Part shown: positions 6,509 to 12,724 of the stretch, piece after piece
Layout: the number at the start of each line of letters is the position of its first letter
How positions within the stretch are numbered: the first letter of the stretch is position 1
Origin: CAYVSY01 sp964454255
GTDB lineage: Bacteria; Bacillota_I; Bacilli_A; RF39; UBA660
DNA length: 12,822 nt
NCBI GenBank assembly: GCA_964454255.1
Contig: CAYVSY010000029.1
Coordinates: 1 to 12,822, forward strand
Direction of reading: 5' to 3'
The notes under the pieces: model-generated
The model's input: the letters and a program-made list of their open reading frames with translations, nothing else
The model's database searches: none
Told to the model about the DNA's origin: nothing
Program-made: the position numbers and the translations under genes

Positions 6509-7771
6509 GTGCGTGTAGCTATATTTACAGATTCATATTATCCATATATTAGTGGCTTAGTTGTTTCTGTTGATACATTAAAAAAATCTCTACAAAAACT
6601 CGGACATGATGTATATATTGTTACTGTAAACTATGATAATCATAAATTTATTTTAGATAAAAAAAATAAAATAATTAAACTGCCAGGTATAAAAACTTCT
6701 ATTCCTGGAGGGAAAATAGTATACCCGTATTCCCTTAAAACTATTAAAACAATTCGAAAATGGGGAATAGATATTATTCATTCGCAAACAGAATTTGGAA
6801 TTGGAACATTAGCTCGAATAATAGGTAAACAATTAAATATTCCCATAGTTCACACTTATCACACTATGTATGATGACTATATATATTATATAACGAGAGG
6901 TTATTTTAATTATTTAGGACACAAATTGTTAGAAGAATTTACCAAATTTTATTGTGATAAAACGATTTCAGAATTAATTGTTCCTACCGAAAAAGTCAAA
7001 GAAAAGTTTTTAGAAAAATATGACTTTGAAAGAGATATTAACATAGTTCCAACGGGATTAGAATTAGAAAGATTTTATAAAGAAAATATGAATGAAAAAA
7101 TAATTGATTTATACAAAGAAAAGTTTGGAATAAAAAAAACTGATTTTATCATTTCGTATTTAGGAAGAGTAGCTCAAGAAAAAAATATTTCTTTTCTAAT
7201 AAAGGCCATGCCCGGAATAATAAAATATAATAAAAATATTAAGTTATTAATATGTGGAAGTGGTAATGATCTAGATGATTTAAAAGACTTAGTTAAAAGA
7301 AAAAAATTGACGGATAATATTATTTTTACAGGATTATATCAATATGAATTAGCCCCTTATTATTATCACTTATGTTCTATTTTTGTTTTAGCATCAAAAA
7401 CGGAGACTCAAGGTGTAACTGTTATTGAAGCTTTAGCTTCTTCAAAACCAGTTGTTTGTATAAGTGATAAAAGTTATGAAGGAACCGTTTATGATAATTA
7501 TAATGGTTTAATATTTAATAATCAAAAAGAATATATAGAAAAAATTAAATACTTATTTGAAAACAAAAATGTTATAAAAGAATATGAAATTAATGCTAGA
7601 AAAAGTGTGGAAAAATATTCAATGGAAAATTTTGGTGAAAATGTTATAAAAGTATATAATAAAGCTTTAGAAAAAAAGAAAAAAGTTCCAATCGAATTTC
7701 CCCTTATTAATGAAATTAAGAAAATAGTTAAAGGAATGAAAAATGAAAAAAATAATAGCCTTAAATCATAA
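6509..7771 (+). CDS. GT4-family glycosyltransferase, probable diacylglycerol glucosyltransferase
   Basis: This 420-residue protein is a GT-B fold retaining glycosyltransferase. Its N-terminus (RVAIFTDSYYPYISG), HTYHTMYDDY stretch near 115-124, GRVAQEKN donor-domain motif near 219-226 and SKTETQGVTVIEA motif with the E-x7-E pair (about E299 and E307) fit the Firmicutes enzymes that add glucose to diacylglycerol to make membrane glycolipid and lipoteichoic-acid anchors. The exact acceptor is inference; other lipid or wall acceptors are possible. The start is called at the GTG at 6509: AAAGGAG at 6493-6499 is nine bases upstream of it but directly abuts the in-frame ATG at 6500, which cannot use it. 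The basic C-terminal tail (about 375-420) could touch the membrane. It lies between pgk and tpi, overlapping tpi by 29 bases. Confidence 0.85.
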   Translation: MRVAIFTDSYYPYISGLVVSVDTLKKSLQKLGHDVYIVTVNYDNHKFILDKKNKIIKLPGIKTSIPGGKIVYPYSLKTIKTIRKWGIDIIHSQTEFGIGTLARIIGKQLNIPIVHTYHTMYDDYIYYITRGYFNYLGHKLLEEFTKFYCDKTISELIVPTEKVKEKFLEKYDFERDINIVPTGLELERFYKENMNEKIIDLYKEKFGIKKTDFIISYLGRVAQEKNISFLIKAMPGIIKYNKNIKLLICGSGNDLDDLKDLVKRKKLTDNIIFTGLYQYELAPYYYHLCSIFVLASKTETQGVTVIEALASSKPVVCISDKSYEGTVYDNYNGLIFNNQKEYIEKIKYLFENKNVIKEYEINARKSVEKYSMENFGENVIKVYNKALEKKKKVPIEFPLINEIKKIVKGMKNEKNNSLKS

Positions 7772-8444
7772 AATGAATTTATTGTATAATGAATTAGATA
7801 AATATATCGATAATATTAATAAAATAAAATATTCAAATCTTATTATTTTTCCAACATCTTTATATATTGATAAATTTATAAAAGAATCACATCATCAAAT
7901 AGGAATTCAAAATATTGATTCCAATACAATTGGTTATAATACCAGTTTAATTTCTCTTAAACAAATTAAATCGATGAATATAAAATATATATTAGTTGGA
8001 CATTCTGAAACGTCAGAATCATATGATCGTTCTAATTTAAAAATCAAGTGGATTACTGAAGAAAAATTAGTTCCAATTATATGTTTAGGTGAAAGAGAAA
8101 AAATTAACTCGCGTGGTGACTTACATAAAAAAATATTGTGTAAGATAGAAAAATTATTTAATAATATTGATTTAAATAATGAAGTTATAATTGCTTATGA
8201 ACCATATTGGGCAGTTGGTAGTGGAGAAATTCCTAATATTGATCAAATTGAAGATATTATAAAATATATAAAAGATATATTTTATAACAAGTATAAAATT
8301 AAACCCAAAATTCTATATGGTGGAAGTGTTTTAAAAGATAACATTAATGATATTTTAAATATTGACATTATTGATGGAATAATGATTGGCAATATTTCAT
8401 CAAATATTAATGTTATTACTGAAATTTTAAATAAAATTAATTAA
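7743..8444 (+). CDS. tpiA: Triosephosphate isomerase, shortened and divergent
   Basis: Triosephosphate isomerase interconverts dihydroxyacetone phosphate and glyceraldehyde 3-phosphate. At 233 residues it is about 15-20 shorter than usual. The catalytic residues are all present: K10 in NHKMN, H87 in VGHSE and E153 in YEPYWAVGSG; the CLGE (114-117) and YGGSV phosphate-grip motifs also remain. Several normally invariant places have changed: NWKMN reads NHKMN, the GAYTGE loop is replaced by IGYNTS, GHSERR reads GHSETS, and the final GGASL phosphate loop reads GNISS. The dimer interface and stability may therefore differ, but an active enzyme is the simplest reading. The ATG at 7743 lies within the end of the glycosyltransferase gene with AAAGGA seven bases upstream, so translation is coupled. 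It ends at a strong terminator. Confidence 0.9.
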   Translation: MKKIIALNHKMNLLYNELDKYIDNINKIKYSNLIIFPTSLYIDKFIKESHHQIGIQNIDSNTIGYNTSLISLKQIKSMNIKYILVGHSETSESYDRSNLKIKWITEEKLVPIICLGEREKINSRGDLHKKILCKIEKLFNNIDLNNEVIIAYEPYWAVGSGEIPNIDQIEDIIKYIKDIFYNKYKIKPKILYGGSVLKDNINDILNIDIIDGIMIGNISSNINVITEILNKIN

Positions 8445-8478
8445 AGAAGTATCACTTATTTTTTGATACTTCTTTTTT
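8443..8478 (+). terminator. Terminator of the pgk-GT4-tpiA operon
   Basis: The 12-bp stem AAAGAAGTATCA (8443-8454) pairs with TGATACTTCTTT (8464-8475) around a 9-base loop, then runs into T's. The tpiA stop codon (8442-8444) overlaps the left arm. Confidence 0.92.
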
Positions 8479-8499
8479 AAAATACAAAGTTTGATAATA

Positions 8500-8545
8500 T
8501 TCGACAATAAGTGACAAAACTTGTCAAATTTAACTCTAGTCAAAT
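8500..8545. promoter_or_regulatory. Cluster of Spo0A boxes upstream of spo0A
   Basis: TTCGACA at 8500-8506 is a perfect reverse complement of the Spo0A box TGTCGAA. Downstream lie near-boxes: TGACAAA (8512-8518), TGTCAAA (8522-8528, one mismatch) and AGTCAAA (8538-8544). TGACAA and TTGTCA form an inverted repeat around three bases, and GTCAAAT recurs 16 bases apart. The last element overlaps the -35 of the spo0A promoter. In Bacillus, Spo0A-P controls its own gene through such boxes, so autoregulation is likely. Confidence 0.7.
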
Positions 8546-8565
8546 AATTAAAAAAAATATATAAT
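8537..8565 (+). promoter_or_regulatory. Probable sigma-A promoter of spo0A
   Basis: TAGTCA (8537-8542, four of six) and a perfect TATAAT (8560-8565) are 17 bases apart, 29 bases before the ATG. The weak -35 overlapped by a Spo0A-type box suggests control at this point. No sigma-H pattern was seen. Confidence 0.55.
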
Positions 8566-8594
8566 TTAAATGAATTAAATAAGGAGGAATAAAA

Positions 8595-9362
8595 ATGGAA
8601 AAAATTAAGGTTCTAATGATAGATGATAATGAAGCACTAGTAGAAATGGTTAGTGAATATTTTAGTAATCATAATCAAATTGAAATATCATTAGTAGAAA
8701 ATGATGGAGAAAGAGGTTTAAATAGTATACTACAAAATAAAGATAAATATGATATAGTATTACTTGACTTAATTATGCCCAAAAAAGATGGGTTATATGT
8801 ATTAGAAGAGTTAAAAAACAGAAACATTAATCCTAAAATTATTGTAGAAACAAGTTATAATACCCCTGATGTAATAAGGAAAGTTAGTGAATATGGAGTT
8901 AATTATTATATATTAAAACCATTTGATTTAACAGATTTAGAAAAAAGAATATTAGAAACATTTAACTTTGTAGAAAAAGGTAGTATCAATTTATACCATA
9001 ATAATTTACAAATTTCTATTACTAAAATGCTTCATGAGTTAGGAATGCCATCTCATATAAAGGGATATCAATATATTAGAGAGGGAATATACATGTTATA
9101 TAATAAACCAGAAATAATTGGTGGTATAACAAAAGAATTGTATCCAGATATTGCTAGTAAATTTGATACTACCGTTTCTAGAGTTGAAAGAGCCATTAGA
9201 CATGCTATAGAAGTAAGCTGGAACAGAGGAAACTGGGATTTTATGGAAGAAATATTTGGACACAGCGTTGATATTGATAAAGCTAAACCAACTAATTCGG
9301 AATTCATTGTAACACTAGCCGATAAACTTCGCTTAGAATTTAAGAAAGCATCAATACATTAG
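8595..9362 (+). CDS. spo0A: Spo0A, sporulation master response regulator
   Basis: Spo0A, once phosphorylated, turns on entry into sporulation and resets many stationary-phase genes. The 255-residue protein is near the usual length of about 265. The receiver domain (1-120) has D10/D11, phosphoacceptor D58 in VLLDLIMPKKDG, T86 and K108. The C-terminal domain (about 140-255) has the family signatures LHELGMPSHIKGYQY, ELYPDIASKFDTT and the DNA-recognition helix SRVERAIRHAIE followed by WNRGN. An AAGGAGGAA ribosome binding site lies five bases before the ATG. Spo0A boxes precede it. With a kinase encoded 2 kb downstream and no Spo0F or Spo0B seen here, direct phosphorylation as in clostridia is possible. 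Presence of Spo0A suggests the organism sporulates or derives from spore formers. Confidence 0.97.
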   Translation: MEKIKVLMIDDNEALVEMVSEYFSNHNQIEISLVENDGERGLNSILQNKDKYDIVLLDLIMPKKDGLYVLEELKNRNINPKIIVETSYNTPDVIRKVSEYGVNYYILKPFDLTDLEKRILETFNFVEKGSINLYHNNLQISITKMLHELGMPSHIKGYQYIREGIYMLYNKPEIIGGITKELYPDIASKFDTTVSRVERAIRHAIEVSWNRGNWDFMEEIFGHSVDIDKAKPTNSEFIVTLADKLRLEFKKASIH

Positions 9363-9382
9363 TATTGTTGTTTTTTTTTTTT
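9352..9382 (+). terminator. Terminator of spo0A
   Basis: The 6-bp stem CAATAC (9352-9357) pairs with GTATTG (9362-9367) around an ATTA loop, followed by a long T-run to 9382. The spo0A stop codon (9360-9362) sits in the loop and right arm. Confidence 0.8.
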
Positions 9383-9384
9383 CA

Positions 9385-9393
9385 TGTTAAAAT
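9385..9393 (+). promoter_or_regulatory. Extended -10 promoter before the MOP-like gene
   Basis: TG-T-TAAAAT lies directly after the spo0A terminator; a weak TTGTTG (9365-9370) sits 17 bases upstream inside the terminator arm. The -10 ends 18 bases before the ATG at 9412. Confidence 0.45.
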
Positions 9394-9411
9394 AAAAATA
9401 GGTGATTTACG

Positions 9412-10866
9412 ATGAGTAGTCTATTAATAATATTATTAATTCTTTTAATTATCCCAACAAGTTTTTTTATAAATAGCGAATATTTTATTATATATATTAT
9501 ATCTTTATTATTATATTTAATATTAGTAAGCACTTTTAAACATATTAAAACAAATAATATAATTAAACAATATCACGATTGTGGTTATCTATATACAGAA
9601 GAAAAATTCACAACAGGAATAATCATAAAAATAATTGAAATAAATTTATGTATAATAATCGTTATATTTATATTAGGATTATTATTAAGCTCATATTTAA
9701 AATTAGACTATTTATGGTTAATATTTATATCATTTGGATCAAGCATTTGGGTTGCGCCGACATTAAATATTTTAAATTCTTATCTAAATCTATATGAACC
9801 AAAGCCAAAATTAAGTATATTATTCTATTTAATTAATGTTACCTACTTTATATGTATGATATTTCTAATTTTTAATATTTTAAAAATAAACGAATTTACA
9901 AAAATATTAATTTTGTCATTAGGTCCATTATTTTCTGGAATATTAATAATTTTATATACAATATCAATTATAGTAAGTAAAAATATAAATAATCAAAAAA
10001 AATCAAAAGAAGAATCCATATATAATTATAAAAAAGATATAAATCAAATATTATCATCAAATATATATATATCATTAATTGATATAGTTAAATATAGTTA
10101 CTTATATATATCAATAATTTTAGTATATAAATCTTATTTAAAATATAATTCCATTTTAATAAAATCAAACATTATAACCAATACATATTTTTACATGATA
10201 ATATTCACTGGATTTTTTCTTATTCCATTAATTAATACCTTAAAAAAATATTTAAAAAAATTAAATGATTTATCAGAAAACGATTTAAAAAAGAACATTC
10301 AAGAAATATATTATAAATATATTGTCAAGTTATTTCCATTAGTCATTATAATATGTTTTGCATCGTATCCTATATCAATATTAGTATTTAATGATAATCG
10401 AATCACTTTAGGATTACTAGTTATATTAATGTTTGTCTATTCTATATATTATATAACTTTAAAATTAATTATTTCTTTTAAAAACCCTAAAAAAGTAAAT
10501 AAGTTTTTAATTGTAGGACTTATTAGTAATATAATAATTATAGTCCCTATGATTGAATCATTTTATCGAATGGGTTATTCGTTAGTATATGGATCAATAT
10601 TTTCAATAATTATTTCATTACTAGTTAGTATTTTTATAGGAGTATATTATATAAATAAAAAATACAAATTAAATCTTAATAAAGGATTTGAAAAAACATT
10701 AGATATTGTATATAAAAGTATAATATTAATTACTATTTTATTAATTACTCAATATTTAATTATGAAAATATTGAATGGTATTATAGGAAATGTAATATTG
10801 ATTATATTTTATATAACTATAATTTATGTATATATAAAAATAAATAATTATTTTAAAAAATCATAA
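9412..10866 (+). CDS. Polytopic membrane protein, SpoVB/MOP flippase-like
   Basis: This 484-residue protein has about 13-14 hydrophobic segments and almost no soluble domain, the profile of the MOP flippase superfamily (SpoVB, MurJ, polysaccharide exporters). The region around 40-70 (charged loop with KQYHDCGY then a helix start) and 113-132 (APTLNILNSYLNLYEPK) resembles the place where SpoVB has its 'RGyFQG' segment, but strict motifs are gone. It appears to lack the first membrane helix of SpoVB. A lysine-rich loop lies near 190-212. If SpoVB-like, it would move a lipid-linked precursor across the membrane, for spore cortex or wall polymer. Its place beside spo0A supports that reading, but the family call rests on shape and weak similarity. 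AGGTGA precedes the ATG by six bases. No terminator follows, so transcripts may run into the next gene. Confidence 0.65.
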   Translation: MSSLLIILLILLIIPTSFFINSEYFIIYIISLLLYLILVSTFKHIKTNNIIKQYHDCGYLYTEEKFTTGIIIKIIEINLCIIIVIFILGLLLSSYLKLDYLWLIFISFGSSIWVAPTLNILNSYLNLYEPKPKLSILFYLINVTYFICMIFLIFNILKINEFTKILILSLGPLFSGILIILYTISIIVSKNINNQKKSKEESIYNYKKDINQILSSNIYISLIDIVKYSYLYISIILVYKSYLKYNSILIKSNIITNTYFYMIIFTGFFLIPLINTLKKYLKKLNDLSENDLKKNIQEIYYKYIVKLFPLVIIICFASYPISILVFNDNRITLGLLVILMFVYSIYYITLKLIISFKNPKKVNKFLIVGLISNIIIIVPMIESFYRMGYSLVYGSIFSIIISLLVSIFIGVYYINKKYKLNLNKGFEKTLDIVYKSIILITILLITQYLIMKILNGIIGNVILIIFYITIIYVYIKINNYFKKS

Positions 10867-10880
10867 ATTTATAGTATAAT
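10852..10880 (+). promoter_or_regulatory. Candidate promoter of the EIIB-like gene
   Basis: TTTAAA (10852-10857, within the end of the preceding gene) and a perfect TATAAT (10875-10880) have 17-base spacing. The -10 is 20 bases from the ATG, so the transcript would start at the AAGGAG ribosome binding site. Confidence 0.45.
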
Positions 10881-10900
10881 ATATTTAAGGAGATGAAAAA

Positions 10901-11215
10901 ATGGAATTTTATCAATATATAATAATAATTGTAATATTATTGATAATTGCGTTTGCGATAGTAAAGAGTAATAAAAAAGATTTAAAAATAGAATTAAATA
11001 AACTAGTAGAATATTTGGGTGGAAAAGATAACATAATATCCAGCGAAGTAAATATGTCTCGTTTTAAAGTTAGCTTAAAAGATATAACTAAAGCTAATAA
11101 AGAAGGTATATTAAAACTAGGAGCCAAAGGAATAGTTGAAATAGATAATCAATTAAAAGTAATATTAGGTGTTAATGCCAAAGATTTAAAAAAATATATT
11201 GATGACTTAAAATGA
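10901..11215 (+). CDS. Membrane-anchored PTS EIIB-like protein lacking the phosphorylation Cys
   Basis: This 104-residue protein has one N-terminal membrane segment (about 5-21) and then a domain matching the glucose-family PTS EIIB fold: ELNKLVEYLGGKDNI, the SRFKVSLKD strand, LGAKGIVEI and VILGVNAKDLKKYI. In active EIIB a Cys in a 'C-x-TRL' motif carries the phosphate. Here the aligned position is N51 (in EVNMSRF), and the protein has no cysteine at all, so it cannot be phosphorylated in the normal way. There is no EIIC permease part. It is more likely a regulatory or ligand-binding relic than a sugar transporter. AAGGAG precedes the ATG by eight bases. It lies between the SpoVB-like gene and the sensor kinase and has its own promoter and terminator, so a role in signalling to the neighbouring kinase is conceivable but not shown. 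Confidence 0.8.
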   Translation: MEFYQYIIIIVILLIIAFAIVKSNKKDLKIELNKLVEYLGGKDNIISSEVNMSRFKVSLKDITKANKEGILKLGAKGIVEIDNQLKVILGVNAKDLKKYIDDLK

Positions 11216-11236
11216 CAAAATTAGTCATCTTTTCTT
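11201..11236 (+). terminator. Terminator of the EIIB-like gene
   Basis: GATGACT (11201-11207) pairs with AGTCATC (11223-11229) around a 15-base loop that contains the stop codon TGA (11213-11215). A T-rich TTTTCTT tail follows. The last two codons before the loop are part of the stem. Confidence 0.75.
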
Positions 11237-11240
11237 ATAT

Positions 11241-11257
11241 TTCGACAAATTTCGACA
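11241..11257. promoter_or_regulatory. Tandem perfect Spo0A boxes upstream of the sensor kinase
   Basis: TTCGACA occurs at 11241-11247 and 11251-11257, exact direct repeats with a 10-base period inside a duplicated TTCGACAAAT decamer. Both are perfect complements of the Spo0A box TGTCGAA. Head-to-tail boxes one helical turn apart are how a Spo0A dimer binds known targets such as abrB. They overlap the predicted -35 region, where Spo0A-P can either activate or block sigma-A polymerase. Confidence 0.85.
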
Positions 11258-11269
11258 AATAAATATAGT
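11242..11269 (+). promoter_or_regulatory. Candidate promoter of the sensor kinase gene
   Basis: TCGACA (11242-11247, five of six, inside the first Spo0A box) and TATAGT (11264-11269, five of six) are 16 bases apart. The -10 is 20 bases from the ATG at 11290. Confidence 0.45.
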
Positions 11270-11289
11270 ATTATATCATTGGTGATACT

Positions 11290-12522
11290 ATGAAGATATT
11301 TGATGAAATTATTGTTAATGTGACATTTACCTTATTTCCAATATTAATATATATGATATATTCATCATATAAAAATGATAAAATTAAAAAAGAAGATAAC
11401 ATATATTTCTTCATTGCCTTAGTAAGTTCAATATATCTATGTTTTAAATATGGTCCTACGGGAATAAATGGAATGTCATTATTATTTTGTAATATACCAA
11501 TTGTTGTTGCGTATATAAGAAAGAAAGAAAAATTTGGAATAATTTTATCTATTTTTATAATTATATATAGTTCAATTATATTAAAAAATAATTTTGAGAT
11601 TTTAATAATAAAATATATATTATATTTTATTGTATATAAAGTAAATAATAAAAAACATGGTAATGATCGTGATTTAATTAATACAATTGCGGTTATTCAA
11701 GCATTCATTTTATCATTTGAATATTTTTATAATTGTCAAAAAGTGAATAATGTTGGAGAAATATTTAATATGATTATCGTTGCCGTTATATTTTATAGTG
11801 TATCCTTTTTAGTTTTACATTTGTTGAATATAAACAATGAAATAAATAATTTATATAAAGTTAAACAAGATTTAGAAAAAGAAAAAGATATAAAAAATGC
11901 GTTATTTAAATTAACTCATGAAATTAAAAACCCTTTAGCCGTATGTAAAGGATATCTAGATATGTTTAATTATAATGACCAAAAAAAAATATTAAAATAT
12001 ACAACCATTATGAAAGAAGAAATAAATAGAAGTTTAAATATAATGAATGATTTTGTTGAATTAAATAAAATACAAATTAATAAAGAATTAATTGACATAA
12101 ATATGATCGTTGAAGAAGTATATGAAAGCATACAATTATTAATAAAAAATAAAAACATTAATATTAAATATAAAATGATTAATAAAGAAATATTAATGGA
12201 AGGAGATTATAACAGGTTAAAACAAGTTCTAATAAATATTTTAAAAAACAGTGTTGAATCAATTTCTAATGCTGGTTATATAAATATAAAATTAAAAACT
12301 ATTGGCAATTACATTCACATTATCATTAAAGATAATGGCATAGGGATGACTGAAGAAGAATTGAGCAAAGTAAAAGATATTTTTTGGACAACAAAAAAGC
12401 AGGGTAGTGGAATTGGTGTAGCTTTATCAAATGAAATAATAAAAGGTCATAACGGCGAATTGAATTATTACTCGGTTAAAGATAAAGGAACAATCGTTAA
12501 TATTGTATTACCTCTAAATTAA
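11290..12522 (+). CDS. KinB-like membrane sensor histidine kinase, probable Spo0A kinase
   Basis: This 410-residue protein has about six hydrophobic segments in residues 1-178, a short coiled linker, then a complete kinase core. The H-box is KLTHEIKNPLAVCKG with phosphoacceptor H210. The N-box is around N320 (NILKNSVES), the G1 box is KDNGIGM (D348), and the G2 box is QGSGIGVALS (371-380) before IIKGHNGEL. The H-box and six-segment membrane sensor without a large extracellular domain resemble sporulation kinase KinB. Its likely partner is Spo0A, encoded about 2 kb upstream, because no other regulator gene is adjacent and perfect Spo0A boxes lie in its promoter. The ligand or state it senses is unknown. 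GGTGAT precedes the ATG by three bases. No clear terminator follows. Confidence 0.87.
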   Translation: MKIFDEIIVNVTFTLFPILIYMIYSSYKNDKIKKEDNIYFFIALVSSIYLCFKYGPTGINGMSLLFCNIPIVVAYIRKKEKFGIILSIFIIIYSSIILKNNFEILIIKYILYFIVYKVNNKKHGNDRDLINTIAVIQAFILSFEYFYNCQKVNNVGEIFNMIIVAVIFYSVSFLVLHLLNINNEINNLYKVKQDLEKEKDIKNALFKLTHEIKNPLAVCKGYLDMFNYNDQKKILKYTTIMKEEINRSLNIMNDFVELNKIQINKELIDINMIVEEVYESIQLLIKNKNINIKYKMINKEILMEGDYNRLKQVLINILKNSVESISNAGYINIKLKTIGNYIHIIIKDNGIGMTEEELSKVKDIFWTTKKQGSGIGVALSNEIIKGHNGELNYYSVKDKGTIVNIVLPLN

Positions 12523-12535
12523 TTTATTATATGTA

Positions 12536-12724
12536 TCATATTGGTAGATTATAATTTATATGAATTATATTTACTCTTTTCCTATTATAAAGAATATAAT
12601 TTTTAAATTCCTATAATAATTTTGATTTACTACTTCTTCTTATTTCTGTTATTACCTTAATATCAGGTATCCTAATAACTTTAATAAGTTTATTTAAATA
12701 ATTTTCTCTTTCAATTATTTTCAT
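12536..12724 (-). pseudogene. Remnant of an AAA_14/DUF4143-type ATPase, N-terminal part only
   Basis: Read on the - strand from the ATG at 12724, the frame gives MKIIERENYLNKLIK, a gap, then IKVITEIRRSSKSKLL, a stop (TAG, 12613-12611), and in the same frame EFKNYILYNRK-to-IIHINYN before a TGA at 12538-12536. This follows the start of AAA_14/DUF4143 ATPases, which read about M-ERxxYLxxLI, then IKVxTGIRRxGKSxLL, then FKNYLL and IIxINxE. The Walker A glycines are lost (GIRRSGKS reads EIRRSSKS), there is a stop inside, and the remaining 300-odd residues are missing. No ribosome binding site is seen. An upstream ATG (12736) is also in frame. These ATPases are accessory genes often scattered in gut Firmicutes. 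The match is by memory of the family. Confidence 0.65.

Noticed and set aside
11213..11215. TGA as a Trp codon (Mollicutes code 4)
   Set aside because: All Trp residues in conserved positions use TGG, and this TGA lies at the natural end of the EIIB-like domain within a terminator.
12584..12604. ATTATA-TATAAT hairpin with T's as terminator of the kinase gene
   Set aside because: The stem is only A-T pairs and lies inside the ATPase remnant; chance pairing is likely in such AT-rich DNA.
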